From: Desulfosudis oleivorans
Lineage (GTDB): Bacteria > Desulfobacterota > Desulfobacteria > Desulfobacterales > SURF-7
Assembly: GCA_020723325.1 (NCBI GenBank)
Contig: DYJD01000011.1
Span: forward strand, 15,373 to 79,372
Direction of reading: 5' to 3'
DNA length: 64,000 bases
Under the pieces are notes generated by a model that was not told the origin of the DNA, ran no database searches, and saw only the letters and a list, made by a program, of their open reading frames with translations. Position 1 is the stretch's first letter; each line of letters opens with the position of its first letter. Both the position numbers and the translations under genes were made by a program. Shown here piece after piece: positions 1 to 7,898 of this stretch.

Positions 1-369
1 CTTCTGCTAATTCAGTCTCGGCGGTTTCCTCAGTCTGATCAGTCTCAATGGTTTCCAGGTCTTCATCTTCGATTTCCTGAATTTGATCTTCATCGACAGT
101 TTCAAGGTTGTCAATGGTATCCTCGACTTCTGCTAATTCAGTCTCGGCGGTTTCCTCAGTCTGATCAGTCTCAATGGTTTCAAAATCTTCCTCATCGACT
201 TCCTGGATCTGGTCCTCATCCACGATTTCAAGGCTGTCAATGGTTTCCTCGACTTCTGCTAATTCAGTCTCCGCAGTTTGATCAATCTCAATAGTGGTCA
301 TATCTTCTTCATAGACTTCCTGGATTTGGTCCTCATAAACGGTTTCAAGATCGTCTATTAAATCCTGGA
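1..369 (-). repeat. In-frame 126-bp tandem repeats
   Basis: Two near-identical 126-bp units lie at 1-126 and 127-252. A third, diverged unit at 253-369 is 117 bp, nine bases shorter. All lengths are multiples of three, so the frame holds and each full unit encodes 42 residues. A further degenerate unit may lie upstream in the coding direction. The array probably continues beyond the left edge. Confidence 0.9.
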
Positions 370-1063
370 CCTCTTCGATTTCAGATTCCTCAATCTGGTC
401 AATATCTAAAGGAGGCACTTTATTGCTTTTTATAGTATGTTTTTCCCTTTTTTCGGTTTCAGAGCTGTAATTGCTTTCTGATTTATCAATGCCATCAGTC
501 CCTGACTCATAATCGGGTATGTATTTGCTGTCGATGACTTTATTGGATAAGCTTTTTACCAAATCAAAAATTTTTTTAAGCTCATCCTGAGACTCTTTTT
601 CAGGTTTTTTATCAAGATCAGGCAGTATATTGTTCAGCAGACTCAGCACTTCGGAAATTTTTTTTAATGTTGAGCCCTCTCCGGAATGAATAACATCCGC
701 AAAGGAGGAGAGCAGTTGGTTCTTGGCGCTTTCCGACATTTCAAAAACATTGGCAGAAGAAATGGTAATCCCCTCTTTATTCTTACCCTCCTGGTACAAG
801 CGCTTGAGATCGGCGTTGACGGTGGAACGGATGCTGTTGAAATTTTTTCGTTTGGATTTGATAATCTCCATATCGTCGCCAATATCCCAGATGGTTTTAA
901 TCAGGATATCTGAATCAATATGTCTGAGATTCTCAACAGCATCCGGTCTGTTATAGAATCGCCGAATGGCCTGAATGCATTTGTATTTTGGGGCCTGGGT
1001 ATTGCGATAATTCAGTTGTGAGATGGCGAGGTCGATTCCGGCAATGGTAATGGAAGACGTCAA
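1..1063 (-). CDS. Acidic tandem-repeat protein, C-terminal part outside the window
   Basis: An open frame of 354 codons runs off the left edge. It starts with TTG at 1063, placed 5 nt after a strong GAGGAGG ribosome site. I do not recognise the family. Residues 1-200 are non-repetitive and mostly helical-looking, with a Lys-rich middle. From about residue 215 the protein becomes extremely acidic and repetitive, with 42-residue units containing EDQIQEV and TETELAEVE. There is no signal peptide or membrane segment. The repeats resemble a flexible acidic spacer or a binding array. It is divergent from the ParA-like operon, 137 bp away, which suggests a shared module (inference). The TTG start and low-complexity end would make it easy to miss in routine annotation. 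Confidence 0.8.
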   Translation of the reverse strand, partial: MTSSITIAGIDLAISQLNYRNTQAPKYKCIQAIRRFYNRPDAVENLRHIDSDILIKTIWDIGDDMEIIKSKRKNFNSIRSTVNADLKRLYQEGKNKEGITISSANVFEMSESAKNQLLSSFADVIHSGEGSTLKKISEVLSLLNNILPDLDKKPEKESQDELKKIFDLVKSLSNKVIDSKYIPDYESGTDGIDKSESNYSSETEKREKHTIKSNKVPPLDIDQIEESEIEEVQDLIDDLETVYEDQIQEVYEEDMTTIEIDQTAETELAEVEETIDSLEIVDEDQIQEVDEEDFETIETDQTEETAETELAEVEDTIDNLETVDEDQIQEIEDEDLETIETDQTEETAETELAE

Positions 1064-1200
1064 TAGGCCTCCTCAAATATCAGATGCAAAGGAAGAGGGT
1101 TATAATAATGTAAAATTATATCGTATAAATATTCGGTATTCAAGCACTCCCTGCGCACAAGCAACTTTTCAATTGTGTATTTTTATGATAGATTCGCAAC

Positions 1201-1980
1201 ATGTCCAACATGTCGAAAATCATATGCATTGCCAATCAAATAGCAGATACTGGGAAAACCGCTACAGCCGTAAGTTTGGCAGCCTCTTTTGCCTTAATGG
1301 AGAAGTCCACGCTTCTCATTGATTGTGATCCACAGGCGGCAGCAACCCGCTGGCTAGGGCTTGATGAAAAAAAATTAGACCTATCTCTGTATCATGCTTT
1401 TATAGGTCGAGCTTCATTCGCTGATATAATAGTGAGCCACCAAATTCCATGCTTGAGTATTCTGCCCTCTCAAATCGGTCTATTTCAGGTGGAACATCAA
1501 TTGGCTGTAAAACCCGGCAAAGAGATGATCCTGCGAAAACAAGTACAAAAAATTTCCTCATCTTACGATTATATAATTATTGATTCCCCCCCGACTTTGG
1601 GTTTTTTTACAGTCTGCGCCATGGCCTCTGCCGATTTTATGATGATCCCGGTCCGTTATGGGCTTAATGAGACAAGCGCTTTGAACCATCTGCTTGAAGT
1701 TGCCGACATGGTTCGCAATGAGCTTAATCCAGATTTAAAAACAATCGGGAGAATTCTAACTTTTTATGGCGGCCTTACGCATTCTGAACAATGCTTTCCG
1801 GTGAACATAGGAAAGGGAAATACAGGCAAACTGTTTTCAACCACAATCCCCAACGACAGGATTTTTCAAGAGGCTTTTAATAATGGCCGACCGATTCAAC
1901 TCCATGACATCATGGCACGCGGGACACAATCCTATCTGGATCTCGCAGTGGAATTTATCGGCTTAATGGGTGATAACTGA
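1201..1980 (+). CDS. ParA/MinD-like ATPase with a degenerate Walker A motif
   Basis: A 259-residue protein of the ParA/Soj P-loop family, normally used to position DNA or protein cargo on the nucleoid. The fold signature is clear: the strand before the P-loop, LLIDCDPQAAATRWLG (residues 38-53) and Walker B YIIIDSPPTLG near residue 125. The Walker A reads ANQIADTGKTA in place of the usual ANQKGGVGKTT. The GKT nucleotide-binding core is kept, but the signature lysine, both glycines and the last Thr are changed. The signature lysine normally reaches across the dimer to ATP, so ATP sandwich dimerisation may be altered (inference). No ParB gene or parS cluster is visible. It heads a tight operon with the next two genes. 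No good Shine-Dalgarno precedes ATG 1201; ATG 1210 is an alternative. Confidence 0.85.
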   Translation: MSNMSKIICIANQIADTGKTATAVSLAASFALMEKSTLLIDCDPQAAATRWLGLDEKKLDLSLYHAFIGRASFADIIVSHQIPCLSILPSQIGLFQVEHQLAVKPGKEMILRKQVQKISSSYDYIIIDSPPTLGFFTVCAMASADFMMIPVRYGLNETSALNHLLEVADMVRNELNPDLKTIGRILTFYGGLTHSEQCFPVNIGKGNTGKLFSTTIPNDRIFQEAFNNGRPIQLHDIMARGTQSYLDLAVEFIGLMGDN

Positions 1981-2030
1981 TATTGTTGCAGCAGTACCGA
2001 ATAATCGACCAGCAAATAAGGGGAGCCACC

Positions 2031-2435
2031 GTGAAAATTACAAATTCCGAGGTAATAAGGACTGGTGAAAAAGAGTTGATCGATGCAATCACCGGTGATC
2101 TTGATTGGCAAGCCATTGAACAACTATTTCGCGAAAAATATCATCTTGGGCTTCAGGACGAAGTTGAGTACAAAAAGGGCGACATGGTTGTGCACAACAA
2201 TCAGATCGCTTATAAACTAGATTTTGAAGTCAAGGTCACCCTTTCAGTTTTGTTTGACAGAAGAGGTGAATGTCTTGAAGTAACCGCCCTTGATCGTCAT
2301 GCTGACATGGATGCGGAAACACAAAGCCGTGAGAGTGATCTTGATATAATTGTTCCAGATGAACCTGCTAATGAAAATGTGTCTCAAATGGCTTCTCAAA
2401 TAGCCGAGATGATGACTGAGATAAATAAGGACTGA
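2031..2435 (+). CDS. Hypothetical protein between ParA-like and zinc-ribbon genes
   Basis: A 134-residue soluble protein that I do not recognise. GTG 2031 is chosen because GGGAG at 2021-2025 lies 5 nt before it. The frame can be extended to a TTG at 1983, which has no ribosome site. The middle (about residues 40-90) has alternating hydrophobic residues like a beta-sheet (YKLDFEVKVTLSVLFDRRGE). The C-terminus is acidic and helical. It ends 3 bp before the next gene and begins 50 bp after the ParA-like gene, so the three are very likely co-transcribed and may form one complex (inference). Confidence 0.7.
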   Translation: MKITNSEVIRTGEKELIDAITGDLDWQAIEQLFREKYHLGLQDEVEYKKGDMVVHNNQIAYKLDFEVKVTLSVLFDRRGECLEVTALDRHADMDAETQSRESDLDIIVPDEPANENVSQMASQIAEMMTEINKD

Positions 2436-2438
2436 TAA

Positions 2439-3854
2439 ATGGAACCAACGGAAAATGTTGAAACACCCAATGTTCGGGCTCAGTTCGATGAAATTTTGGT
2501 AAAACATATTCGTCGGTTGCTGGAAGTCGAAAGCATCGCCACCTCCTTATCCTTTAACCTTTCATCCATCACTTGTCTATTGTTCTTAGTGGAGCGTGAA
2601 AATGAGATCAAAAATTTTCCAGCCGCTCCACCGAAAAGATATGTTCGTGAAACCTTATTGGATGATTTATCCGACATCGGTCTTGAAATTGATGATGACC
2701 TGATGGTTTCCTTTCAGGCTTTGACCCAGTATGGCTATATTGCTATTCAGGATGATGAGCATTTTCATCCTCAGATTTCAGCCTATGCTCTGGTGGGTTT
2801 TTTAGATAATCTTTTTCCAGGCATGACTGGTTTAAACCTGGTCGGTTTTATTTTGCAGATGATAAAAGAGGTAACGACCAATCGAAAAGAACTAAAAGAT
2901 GCTCTTGAACAGTTTGATCAAACCCTATTTACCCAAGGGATTACTCTTTCAAGACAAAAATTAAAACAAGATGAAAAGGAAGCCCTCAAAGAATGTGTGA
3001 ATAAAACCGCTAAGCCATATGAATCAAAAAAAATATCAGAGGATTTAAAACTGGCTTTTGTTCAGCGTTTAACCAAACTGAGAAAGCGGGAAGATGGGGG
3101 AGGTGCCATCCCAAAAGTTTTTCAAAGCACACGACCGCGCGCTGTTCTGGAAGTGCAGGACCTATTCTCCAAACAACCTGGTGAGTCCATCAATGATTCG
3201 GCTACCTCTATTGACCAAGTAGAAATGGAGGTCGAATCAAAGACCGGTCAGCCTGAAATTCGAGTTGAAAAAGAAGCAGAGCAGATCGCTGCTGAAAAAT
3301 TGGCCATGGAGATTGAAAAAAAAGCAGCCGAACTGGCAGCCCGTGAGTCCGAAATTAAAGCGGCCGAGATAGCCACACGCGAAGCGGAAATCAAGCGTAT
3401 GGAGGCGGAGATCAAAGCGCGCGAAATGGAAATGAGAATGCGCGAGGCTGAACAGCAATTGATGGAAAAAAGAGCGGAATCCTTTCCAGCGGAAACAAAA
3501 TTATCGGATATTGAAAAAAAAATCGAAGCTTTTCAGGAAACCATGGCCATGGGTTGCCCCCTTTGTCATTTGGGAAAAATAAAAATGGAGGAAACCGAAA
3601 AAGGCCGTAAATATTTTTCCTGTTCCAATGAAAATTGTGGATTTATCAGTTGGGGAAAGCCTTATCCTTTTTCTTGCCCTTTATGCAAGAATTCCTTTTT
3701 AATTGAATTTGTCGGCGCTGAGAATCAAATGGGTTTAAAATGCCCGCGAGCTACTTGCTCCTTTTCACAGAATCATTTGGGGCAACCACCCCAGAGTCAG
3801 CCTGATGATAAGATCGGAAAACGGCGGAAGCTGGTGCGTGTTCGAAAGAAATAG
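2439..3854 (+). CDS. Coiled-coil protein with C-terminal zinc ribbons
   Basis: A 471-residue protein with three visible parts. Residues 1-160 look globular and helical. Residues about 265-365 form a long charged coiled coil of repeated AREAEIK/AREMEMR-type heptads. Residues 372-440 hold zinc-ribbon-like pairs: CPLC with CSNENC, then CPLC with CPRATC, similar in spacing to topoisomerase I C-terminal ribbons. The last 20 residues are strongly basic (KRRKLVRVRKK), which suits nucleic-acid contact. I cannot assign a known function. As the last gene after a ParA-like ATPase it could be the DNA- or cargo-binding partner that ParB would normally supply (inference). No catalytic motif is visible. Confidence 0.8.
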   Translation: MEPTENVETPNVRAQFDEILVKHIRRLLEVESIATSLSFNLSSITCLLFLVERENEIKNFPAAPPKRYVRETLLDDLSDIGLEIDDDLMVSFQALTQYGYIAIQDDEHFHPQISAYALVGFLDNLFPGMTGLNLVGFILQMIKEVTTNRKELKDALEQFDQTLFTQGITLSRQKLKQDEKEALKECVNKTAKPYESKKISEDLKLAFVQRLTKLRKREDGGGAIPKVFQSTRPRAVLEVQDLFSKQPGESINDSATSIDQVEMEVESKTGQPEIRVEKEAEQIAAEKLAMEIEKKAAELAARESEIKAAEIATREAEIKRMEAEIKAREMEMRMREAEQQLMEKRAESFPAETKLSDIEKKIEAFQETMAMGCPLCHLGKIKMEETEKGRKYFSCSNENCGFISWGKPYPFSCPLCKNSFLIEFVGAENQMGLKCPRATCSFSQNHLGQPPQSQPDDKIGKRRKLVRVRKK

Positions 3855-3861
3855 CGTGTTT

Positions 3862-4245
3862 TTATGCCAGCACATGCCGTTCCAGAACAAAACAAATAAA
3901 ATCACCTTGAAATACCACGCCGGCCTCACTTGAGACCACCACCGCAACAATTCTTTTTTTTCCTTCGCTTTTTTCCAATTTGGCAACAGCCGTAATTCTT
4001 TCATCTGCTCGTACGGGCTTAGTGAATTTCACCTCAGCGGCACCTAGAACAACATTTGGATGATTAACGGCGATCATTGCAGCATAGTCTGCCAGACCAA
4101 AGATAAAACCGCCGTGGACAAGGCCGGTCTCATCCACACGCATTTCCTCAAATACCTTTAATTCAACCTTGCTGTATCCTTCCCTGATTTCAATGGGGCT
4201 CCCACAATATTTTTCGCTGATTTTTTGGTGAGTTAAAATATTCAT
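3862..4245 (-). CDS. Hotdog-fold thioesterase (PaaI-like)
   Basis: A 127-residue single hotdog domain. The diagnostic loop-helix VHGGFIFGLADYAA (about residues 43-56) carries the HGG motif and the acidic residue used by PaaI/YbgC-type acyl-CoA thioesterases. The length is typical of the family. The substrate cannot be read from the sequence; aryl- or short acyl-CoA esters are usual. It converges with the zinc-ribbon gene (7 bp between stops) and is divergent from the menaquinone operon, so it may share that 145-bp control region. There is no membrane segment, so it should be cytoplasmic. Confidence 0.85.
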   Translation of the reverse strand: MNILTHQKISEKYCGSPIEIREGYSKVELKVFEEMRVDETGLVHGGFIFGLADYAAMIAVNHPNVVLGAAEVKFTKPVRADERITAVAKLEKSEGKKRIVAVVVSSEAGVVFQGDFICFVLERHVLA

Positions 4246-4359
4246 GCCATTTCCTTTATTAAAGGGCTGTATTCAGAAACTGTGATTGCCTATCAGGTTT
4301 CATTTCTGATGGCAACATTTTTGAATAATAGCTGAAAAAAAGGGAATAACGGATTCTTC

Positions 4360-4388
4360 TTGCTTTGAGCGGGTGCCTGCTTTATAAG
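4360..4388 (+). promoter_or_regulatory. Candidate promoter of the mqnE operon
   Basis: TTGCTT (4360-4365), 17-bp spacer, then TATAAG (4383-4388), five of six matches to the -10 consensus. Transcription would start near 4395. If so, mqnE translation begins at ATG 4397, 4421 or 4424 rather than at ATG 4391. Confidence 0.45.
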
Positions 4389-4408
4389 AAATGACCATGT
4401 GGTCATTT
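4389..4408. promoter_or_regulatory. Perfect 20-bp palindrome, candidate operator
   Basis: AAATGACCATGTGGTCATTT is two perfect 9-bp arms around TG. It sits immediately downstream of the TATAAG box and covers the expected transcription start and the first codons of mqnE. That position suits a repressor site. The regulator is unknown; the TetR gene of the mqnBD operon is one candidate. Confidence 0.55.
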
Positions 4409-5533
4409 TCTGAAAAGATGATGGATTTTCCGCTTTCCGATAGTCGGCTGCAGACGATAAAAGAAAAGGTGCTGCAAGGACGAAGATTGGATCAAGATGA
4501 TGGGGTGCTTCTATACCAGAGCAAAGATCTGCTCGGTAAGGGAAAACTTGCGGATTTTGTACGAAAAAAGCGGCATGGGCGCAAAGCTTTTTTTATATAT
4601 AATCAGCATGTCAATTATACGAATGTGTGCACCAACCAATGCCTTTTTTGCGCCTTTTCGAAAGATAGCGGGGATGAGAATTCTTTTACTCTATCCATGG
4701 ATCAAATCAGAGACAAACTCCATGAACGCATAAATGAGCCCATTCGGGAATTGCATGTGGTGGGTGGAATCAACCCGGCTCTCCCTTTTTCATATTATAT
4801 GGATCTCCTTCGGACCATTAAAACTGTGCGCCCTAATGCAACCATAAAAGCCTTCACAGCCGTTGAAATTGATCATTTTGCTAGAATTTCAGGTCTTACA
4901 GTTGAGGGGGTATTCAAGGAGTTAATGGCGGCAGGCCTGGCAATGATGCCTGGTGGAGGTGCCGAAGTGATGAGCCAGAGAGTAAGGCAGACCTTATTCC
5001 CTCAAAAAATTGGGAAAGAGCGCTGGATGGAGGTGATTGAAAAGGCCCATGCCTGTGGATTGTCGACCAATGCCACCATGCTGTACGGGCATGTGGAAAC
5101 CCTGGAGGAACGAGTTGCTCATCTTATCAGTCTGCGGGAGCTTCAGGATCGCAGTCACGGGTTTTCGGCTTTCATTCCTCTGGCTTTCCATTCCCAAAAT
5201 ACGACTCTGTCCCATTTGCCGCGTACCACCGCTTTTGATGATTTAAGCAACATTGTGGCGGCACGTTTAATGTTGGATAATTTTGACCATATTAAAGCCT
5301 ATTGGGTCATGATCGGGGAAAGGTTGGCACAAATCGCACTTTCATTTGGGGCTGATGATTTGGATGGGACCATAATTGAGGAAAAAATTACGCATATGGC
5401 CGGAGCAACCTCGGCCAAGGGGATGTCACGGGAACAAATGCGCTCTTTAATTTCCGATGCGGGCTTTGATCCAATGGAGCGGGATTCTTTTTATCAAATT
5501 GTGGATGAATCGGGGCAAAATGGAGTTGGATAA
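4391..5533 (+). CDS. mqnE: Aminodeoxyfutalosine synthase
   Basis: Radical SAM enzyme of the futalosine route. It joins 3-[(1-carboxyvinyl)oxy]benzoate to SAM-derived adenosine to give aminodeoxyfutalosine. About 380 residues, the usual length. The cluster motif CTNQCLFC lies in NYTNVCTNQCLFCAFSKD (about residues 76-93), followed by ELHVVGGINP and IKAFTAVEI, typical of MqnE rather than MqnC. It heads mqnE-mqnC-mqnX-mqnA and overlaps mqnC by 14 bp. The start is uncertain: ATG 4391 has no ribosome site and lies in a palindrome next to a TATAAG box. ATG 4397 or 4421 are realistic alternatives and cost no domain sequence. Confidence 0.93.
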   Translation: MTMWSFSEKMMDFPLSDSRLQTIKEKVLQGRRLDQDDGVLLYQSKDLLGKGKLADFVRKKRHGRKAFFIYNQHVNYTNVCTNQCLFCAFSKDSGDENSFTLSMDQIRDKLHERINEPIRELHVVGGINPALPFSYYMDLLRTIKTVRPNATIKAFTAVEIDHFARISGLTVEGVFKELMAAGLAMMPGGGAEVMSQRVRQTLFPQKIGKERWMEVIEKAHACGLSTNATMLYGHVETLEERVAHLISLRELQDRSHGFSAFIPLAFHSQNTTLSHLPRTTAFDDLSNIVAARLMLDNFDHIKAYWVMIGERLAQIALSFGADDLDGTIIEEKITHMAGATSAKGMSREQMRSLISDAGFDPMERDSFYQIVDESGQNGVG

Positions 5534-6590
5534 AAAACTTATCCAAAAAATCACCGCAGGCAAACGTATTGATGCTGATGAAGCGCTATATTTGCTGCAG
5601 GAAGCTGAATTGCTGGATTTGGGGGCTTTGGCTCATAACAAAAGGATGCGCCTGCACCCGGAAGCAGCCGTTACATTTGTGATTGATCGAAACATTAATT
5701 ATACCAATATCTGCCTATCCGGATGCGATTTCTGCGCTTTCTATCGTGAACCAAACCAGACCGAAGGTTATTTGATCACCAAAGCCGAGCTTGAAAAAAA
5801 AATCTCGGAAACATTGGCATTGGGAGGAACGCAGATCTTGCTGCAGGGTGGGCTGAATCCTGATTTGACTCTGGATGACTATTTGGATTTACTGCTTTTT
5901 ATTAAAGAACGGTTTCGGATTCACATTCATGGTTTTTCACCGCCGGAGATTTTGTTCATGGCAAACCAGTCCGGGCGTTCCATCCATGAAGTGTTGTCCG
6001 AATTGATAGAGGCGGGTTTGGACTCGATTCCAGGCGGAGGGGCAGAGATTCTCGTGGATGAAATCCGTTCTAAAATTTCACCCAATAAGTTCAGAGCAGA
6101 TGAATGGTTACAAGTAATGGAAGTCGCCCATGGACTGGGATTAAGAACAACCGCCACCATGATGTTCGGTCACATCGAGCAGCCGGTTCATATCATTGAG
6201 CATCTTGTAAAGATTCGAAAACTGCAAGATCAAACAGGAGGGTTCACAGCCTTTATTCCCTGGACCTTTCAGCCCAATAAAACACGGATAACTGTAAAAC
6301 CCGCTTCCTCTGTCATGTATTTGCGGGTATTGGCCCTGTCCCGTCTGGTGTTGGATAATGTGCCTAATTTACAGGCCTCATGGGTAACACAAGGGGATAA
6401 GGTCGCCCAGTTGGCCCTTGCCTTTGGAGCCAATGATCTCGGCAGCACCATGATTGAAGAAAATGTCGTGGCTGCAACCGGTGTAAGCTTTACTTTACCC
6501 CAAACGGAAATGGTTCGGCTGATTCAGGATGCCGGGTACGAGGCTCGTCAAAGGGATTGTTTTTATAATATCATCAGGGTTTTAAATTGA
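5520..6590 (+). CDS. mqnC: Cyclic dehypoxanthine futalosine synthase
   Basis: Radical SAM enzyme that cyclises dehypoxanthine futalosine. 356 residues from ATG 5520. The frame is open further upstream to 5457, but that would overlap mqnE by 77 bp and add 21 residues unlike the family. The cluster motif is CLSGCDFC within NYTNICLSGCDFCAF. ILLQGGLNPDLTLDDYLDL and HIHGFSPPEI distinguish MqnC from MqnE, its paralogue directly upstream. Stop and next start are fused (TGATG at 6588-6592), so translation of mqnX is probably coupled. Confidence 0.94.
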   Translation: MELDKKLIQKITAGKRIDADEALYLLQEAELLDLGALAHNKRMRLHPEAAVTFVIDRNINYTNICLSGCDFCAFYREPNQTEGYLITKAELEKKISETLALGGTQILLQGGLNPDLTLDDYLDLLLFIKERFRIHIHGFSPPEILFMANQSGRSIHEVLSELIEAGLDSIPGGGAEILVDEIRSKISPNKFRADEWLQVMEVAHGLGLRTTATMMFGHIEQPVHIIEHLVKIRKLQDQTGGFTAFIPWTFQPNKTRITVKPASSVMYLRVLALSRLVLDNVPNLQASWVTQGDKVAQLALAFGANDLGSTMIEENVVAATGVSFTLPQTEMVRLIQDAGYEARQRDCFYNIIRVLN

Positions 6591-7834
6591 TGACCGATCA
6601 GCAATTATCTGATATCCCTTATATAGGGCGGGTCACAGGAGTATCTATTGCCGGCCCCATGGCCCATCGCGCAGGATGGGTATTGGTGGATTCAAACACT
6701 GCCCTTGAAAACGGATATATCGTTATTGAAAATGAAAAAATTGCCGCCATCGGTCAAGGCAAGACGCCCAGCGACATTCAGACAATGGATCATGGCCCGG
6801 GTGTGTTGATGCCACCGCTGGTAAATGCTCACACTCATTTGGAACTATCAGCCCTACAAGGGAAAATTGACTGTGCTGGCGGATTCAGATTTTGGGTGCG
6901 GGAGCTTATCCGGCAACGGGAAGCCCTCGATTCCGGCACCATTTGCAAAGGAGCACAAGAAGGGGCTCGCATGCTGCATGAAAGTGGCTGCGGTTTGGTT
7001 GGTGAAATATCAACCCTTGGATTGAGCCGGGATATATTCAGGGAAGCACAATTCAGCGGTATCTGGTTCCAAGAATTGATTGGAAATCCCACAGAAGTGG
7101 ATTCGATTGAAATATCAGAAGGATTCACCTCAGATAAAGCTTTTTCCCTGGCAGGTCATGGACCCCATACCACCGCGCCTCAACGGCTGATTCAATTAAA
7201 AGAAAGCACGCTGAATGCAAAATTACCCTTTTCCATTCATGTGGCTGAATCTGAAGATGAAATCCTTTTCATCAATACAGGCAAGGGACCCTGGGCTGAT
7301 TTGCTCAAAGAGCGGAATATTAATTTCAGTGACTGGCCCATCAAAGGGAAGACTCCGGTCCAATACCTATCGGAAATCGGCTTGCTGGATGAGAAAACCC
7401 TTGCTGTTCATCTGATAACAGCCGAAAAAAATGATTTGGCCTTGCTTCAAAAGGCAAAAGTGAATGTTTGCCTTTGTTTGAGAAGCAACCAAACTCTGCA
7501 TGGCAGATTGCCGGATGTGGAAAAAATGCAACAATACGCTTTGAATCTTTGTTTGGGTACGGATAGTCTTGCCAGTGTTGACAGCCTTAATATTTTTAAA
7601 GAAATGGTTTTTCTGGCTGACAAGTTTCCAGGTTTGTCGCCCAATAACATTCTGAAAATGGCAACCTACAATGGCGCTGTAGCATTGGGCCTGGCTGATC
7701 ACTTTGGAACCATCGAGCCGGGCAAATCCGGTAAGTTGCTCTATATTCCTGTGCAAGCAGGCCGGGCCGAGCAATTGTATACGAAAATTGTTCATGCGGA
7801 CTTTAAAAACGAGATACATTTTATTCATCAATAA
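6590..7834 (+). CDS. mqnX: Aminofutalosine deaminase (amidohydrolase family)
   Basis: A 414-residue amidohydrolase that should convert aminodeoxyfutalosine to futalosine. This is needed because the downstream nucleosidase here is the futalosine-specific MqnB. Metal-site motifs are visible: NAHTHLEL (about residue 82), a later His in HVAES, and the catalytic Asp in CLGTDSLAS (about residue 325). The C-terminal IEPGKSGKLLYI is the usual end of the beta-sandwich. ATG 6590 overlaps the mqnC stop; an in-frame TTG at 6587 is less likely. The family also contains chlorohydrolases and guanine/adenosine deaminases, but the operon position makes the assignment strong. Confidence 0.88.
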   Translation: MTDQQLSDIPYIGRVTGVSIAGPMAHRAGWVLVDSNTALENGYIVIENEKIAAIGQGKTPSDIQTMDHGPGVLMPPLVNAHTHLELSALQGKIDCAGGFRFWVRELIRQREALDSGTICKGAQEGARMLHESGCGLVGEISTLGLSRDIFREAQFSGIWFQELIGNPTEVDSIEISEGFTSDKAFSLAGHGPHTTAPQRLIQLKESTLNAKLPFSIHVAESEDEILFINTGKGPWADLLKERNINFSDWPIKGKTPVQYLSEIGLLDEKTLAVHLITAEKNDLALLQKAKVNVCLCLRSNQTLHGRLPDVEKMQQYALNLCLGTDSLASVDSLNIFKEMVFLADKFPGLSPNNILKMATYNGAVALGLADHFGTIEPGKSGKLLYIPVQAGRAEQLYTKIVHADFKNEIHFIHQ

Positions 7835-7898
7835 GAAAAACAGGCAGCTTAAAGGATTACTTAATATAAAGCGATACTTTAATAAATGGCAATAATAT

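Noticed and set aside
1-369. Tandem 126-bp repeats as a CRISPR array
   Set aside because: Units are contiguous with no spacers, have lengths in multiples of three, and form one open frame on the minus strand.
1201-1980. Plasmid or phage partition locus
   Set aside because: No ParB, parS, replication initiator, integrase or phage gene is seen, and the surroundings are chromosomal biosynthesis genes.
5457-5519. Longer N-terminus of mqnC
   Set aside because: The extra 21 residues lie inside mqnE, are unlike the family, and ATG 5520 gives the normal operon overlap.
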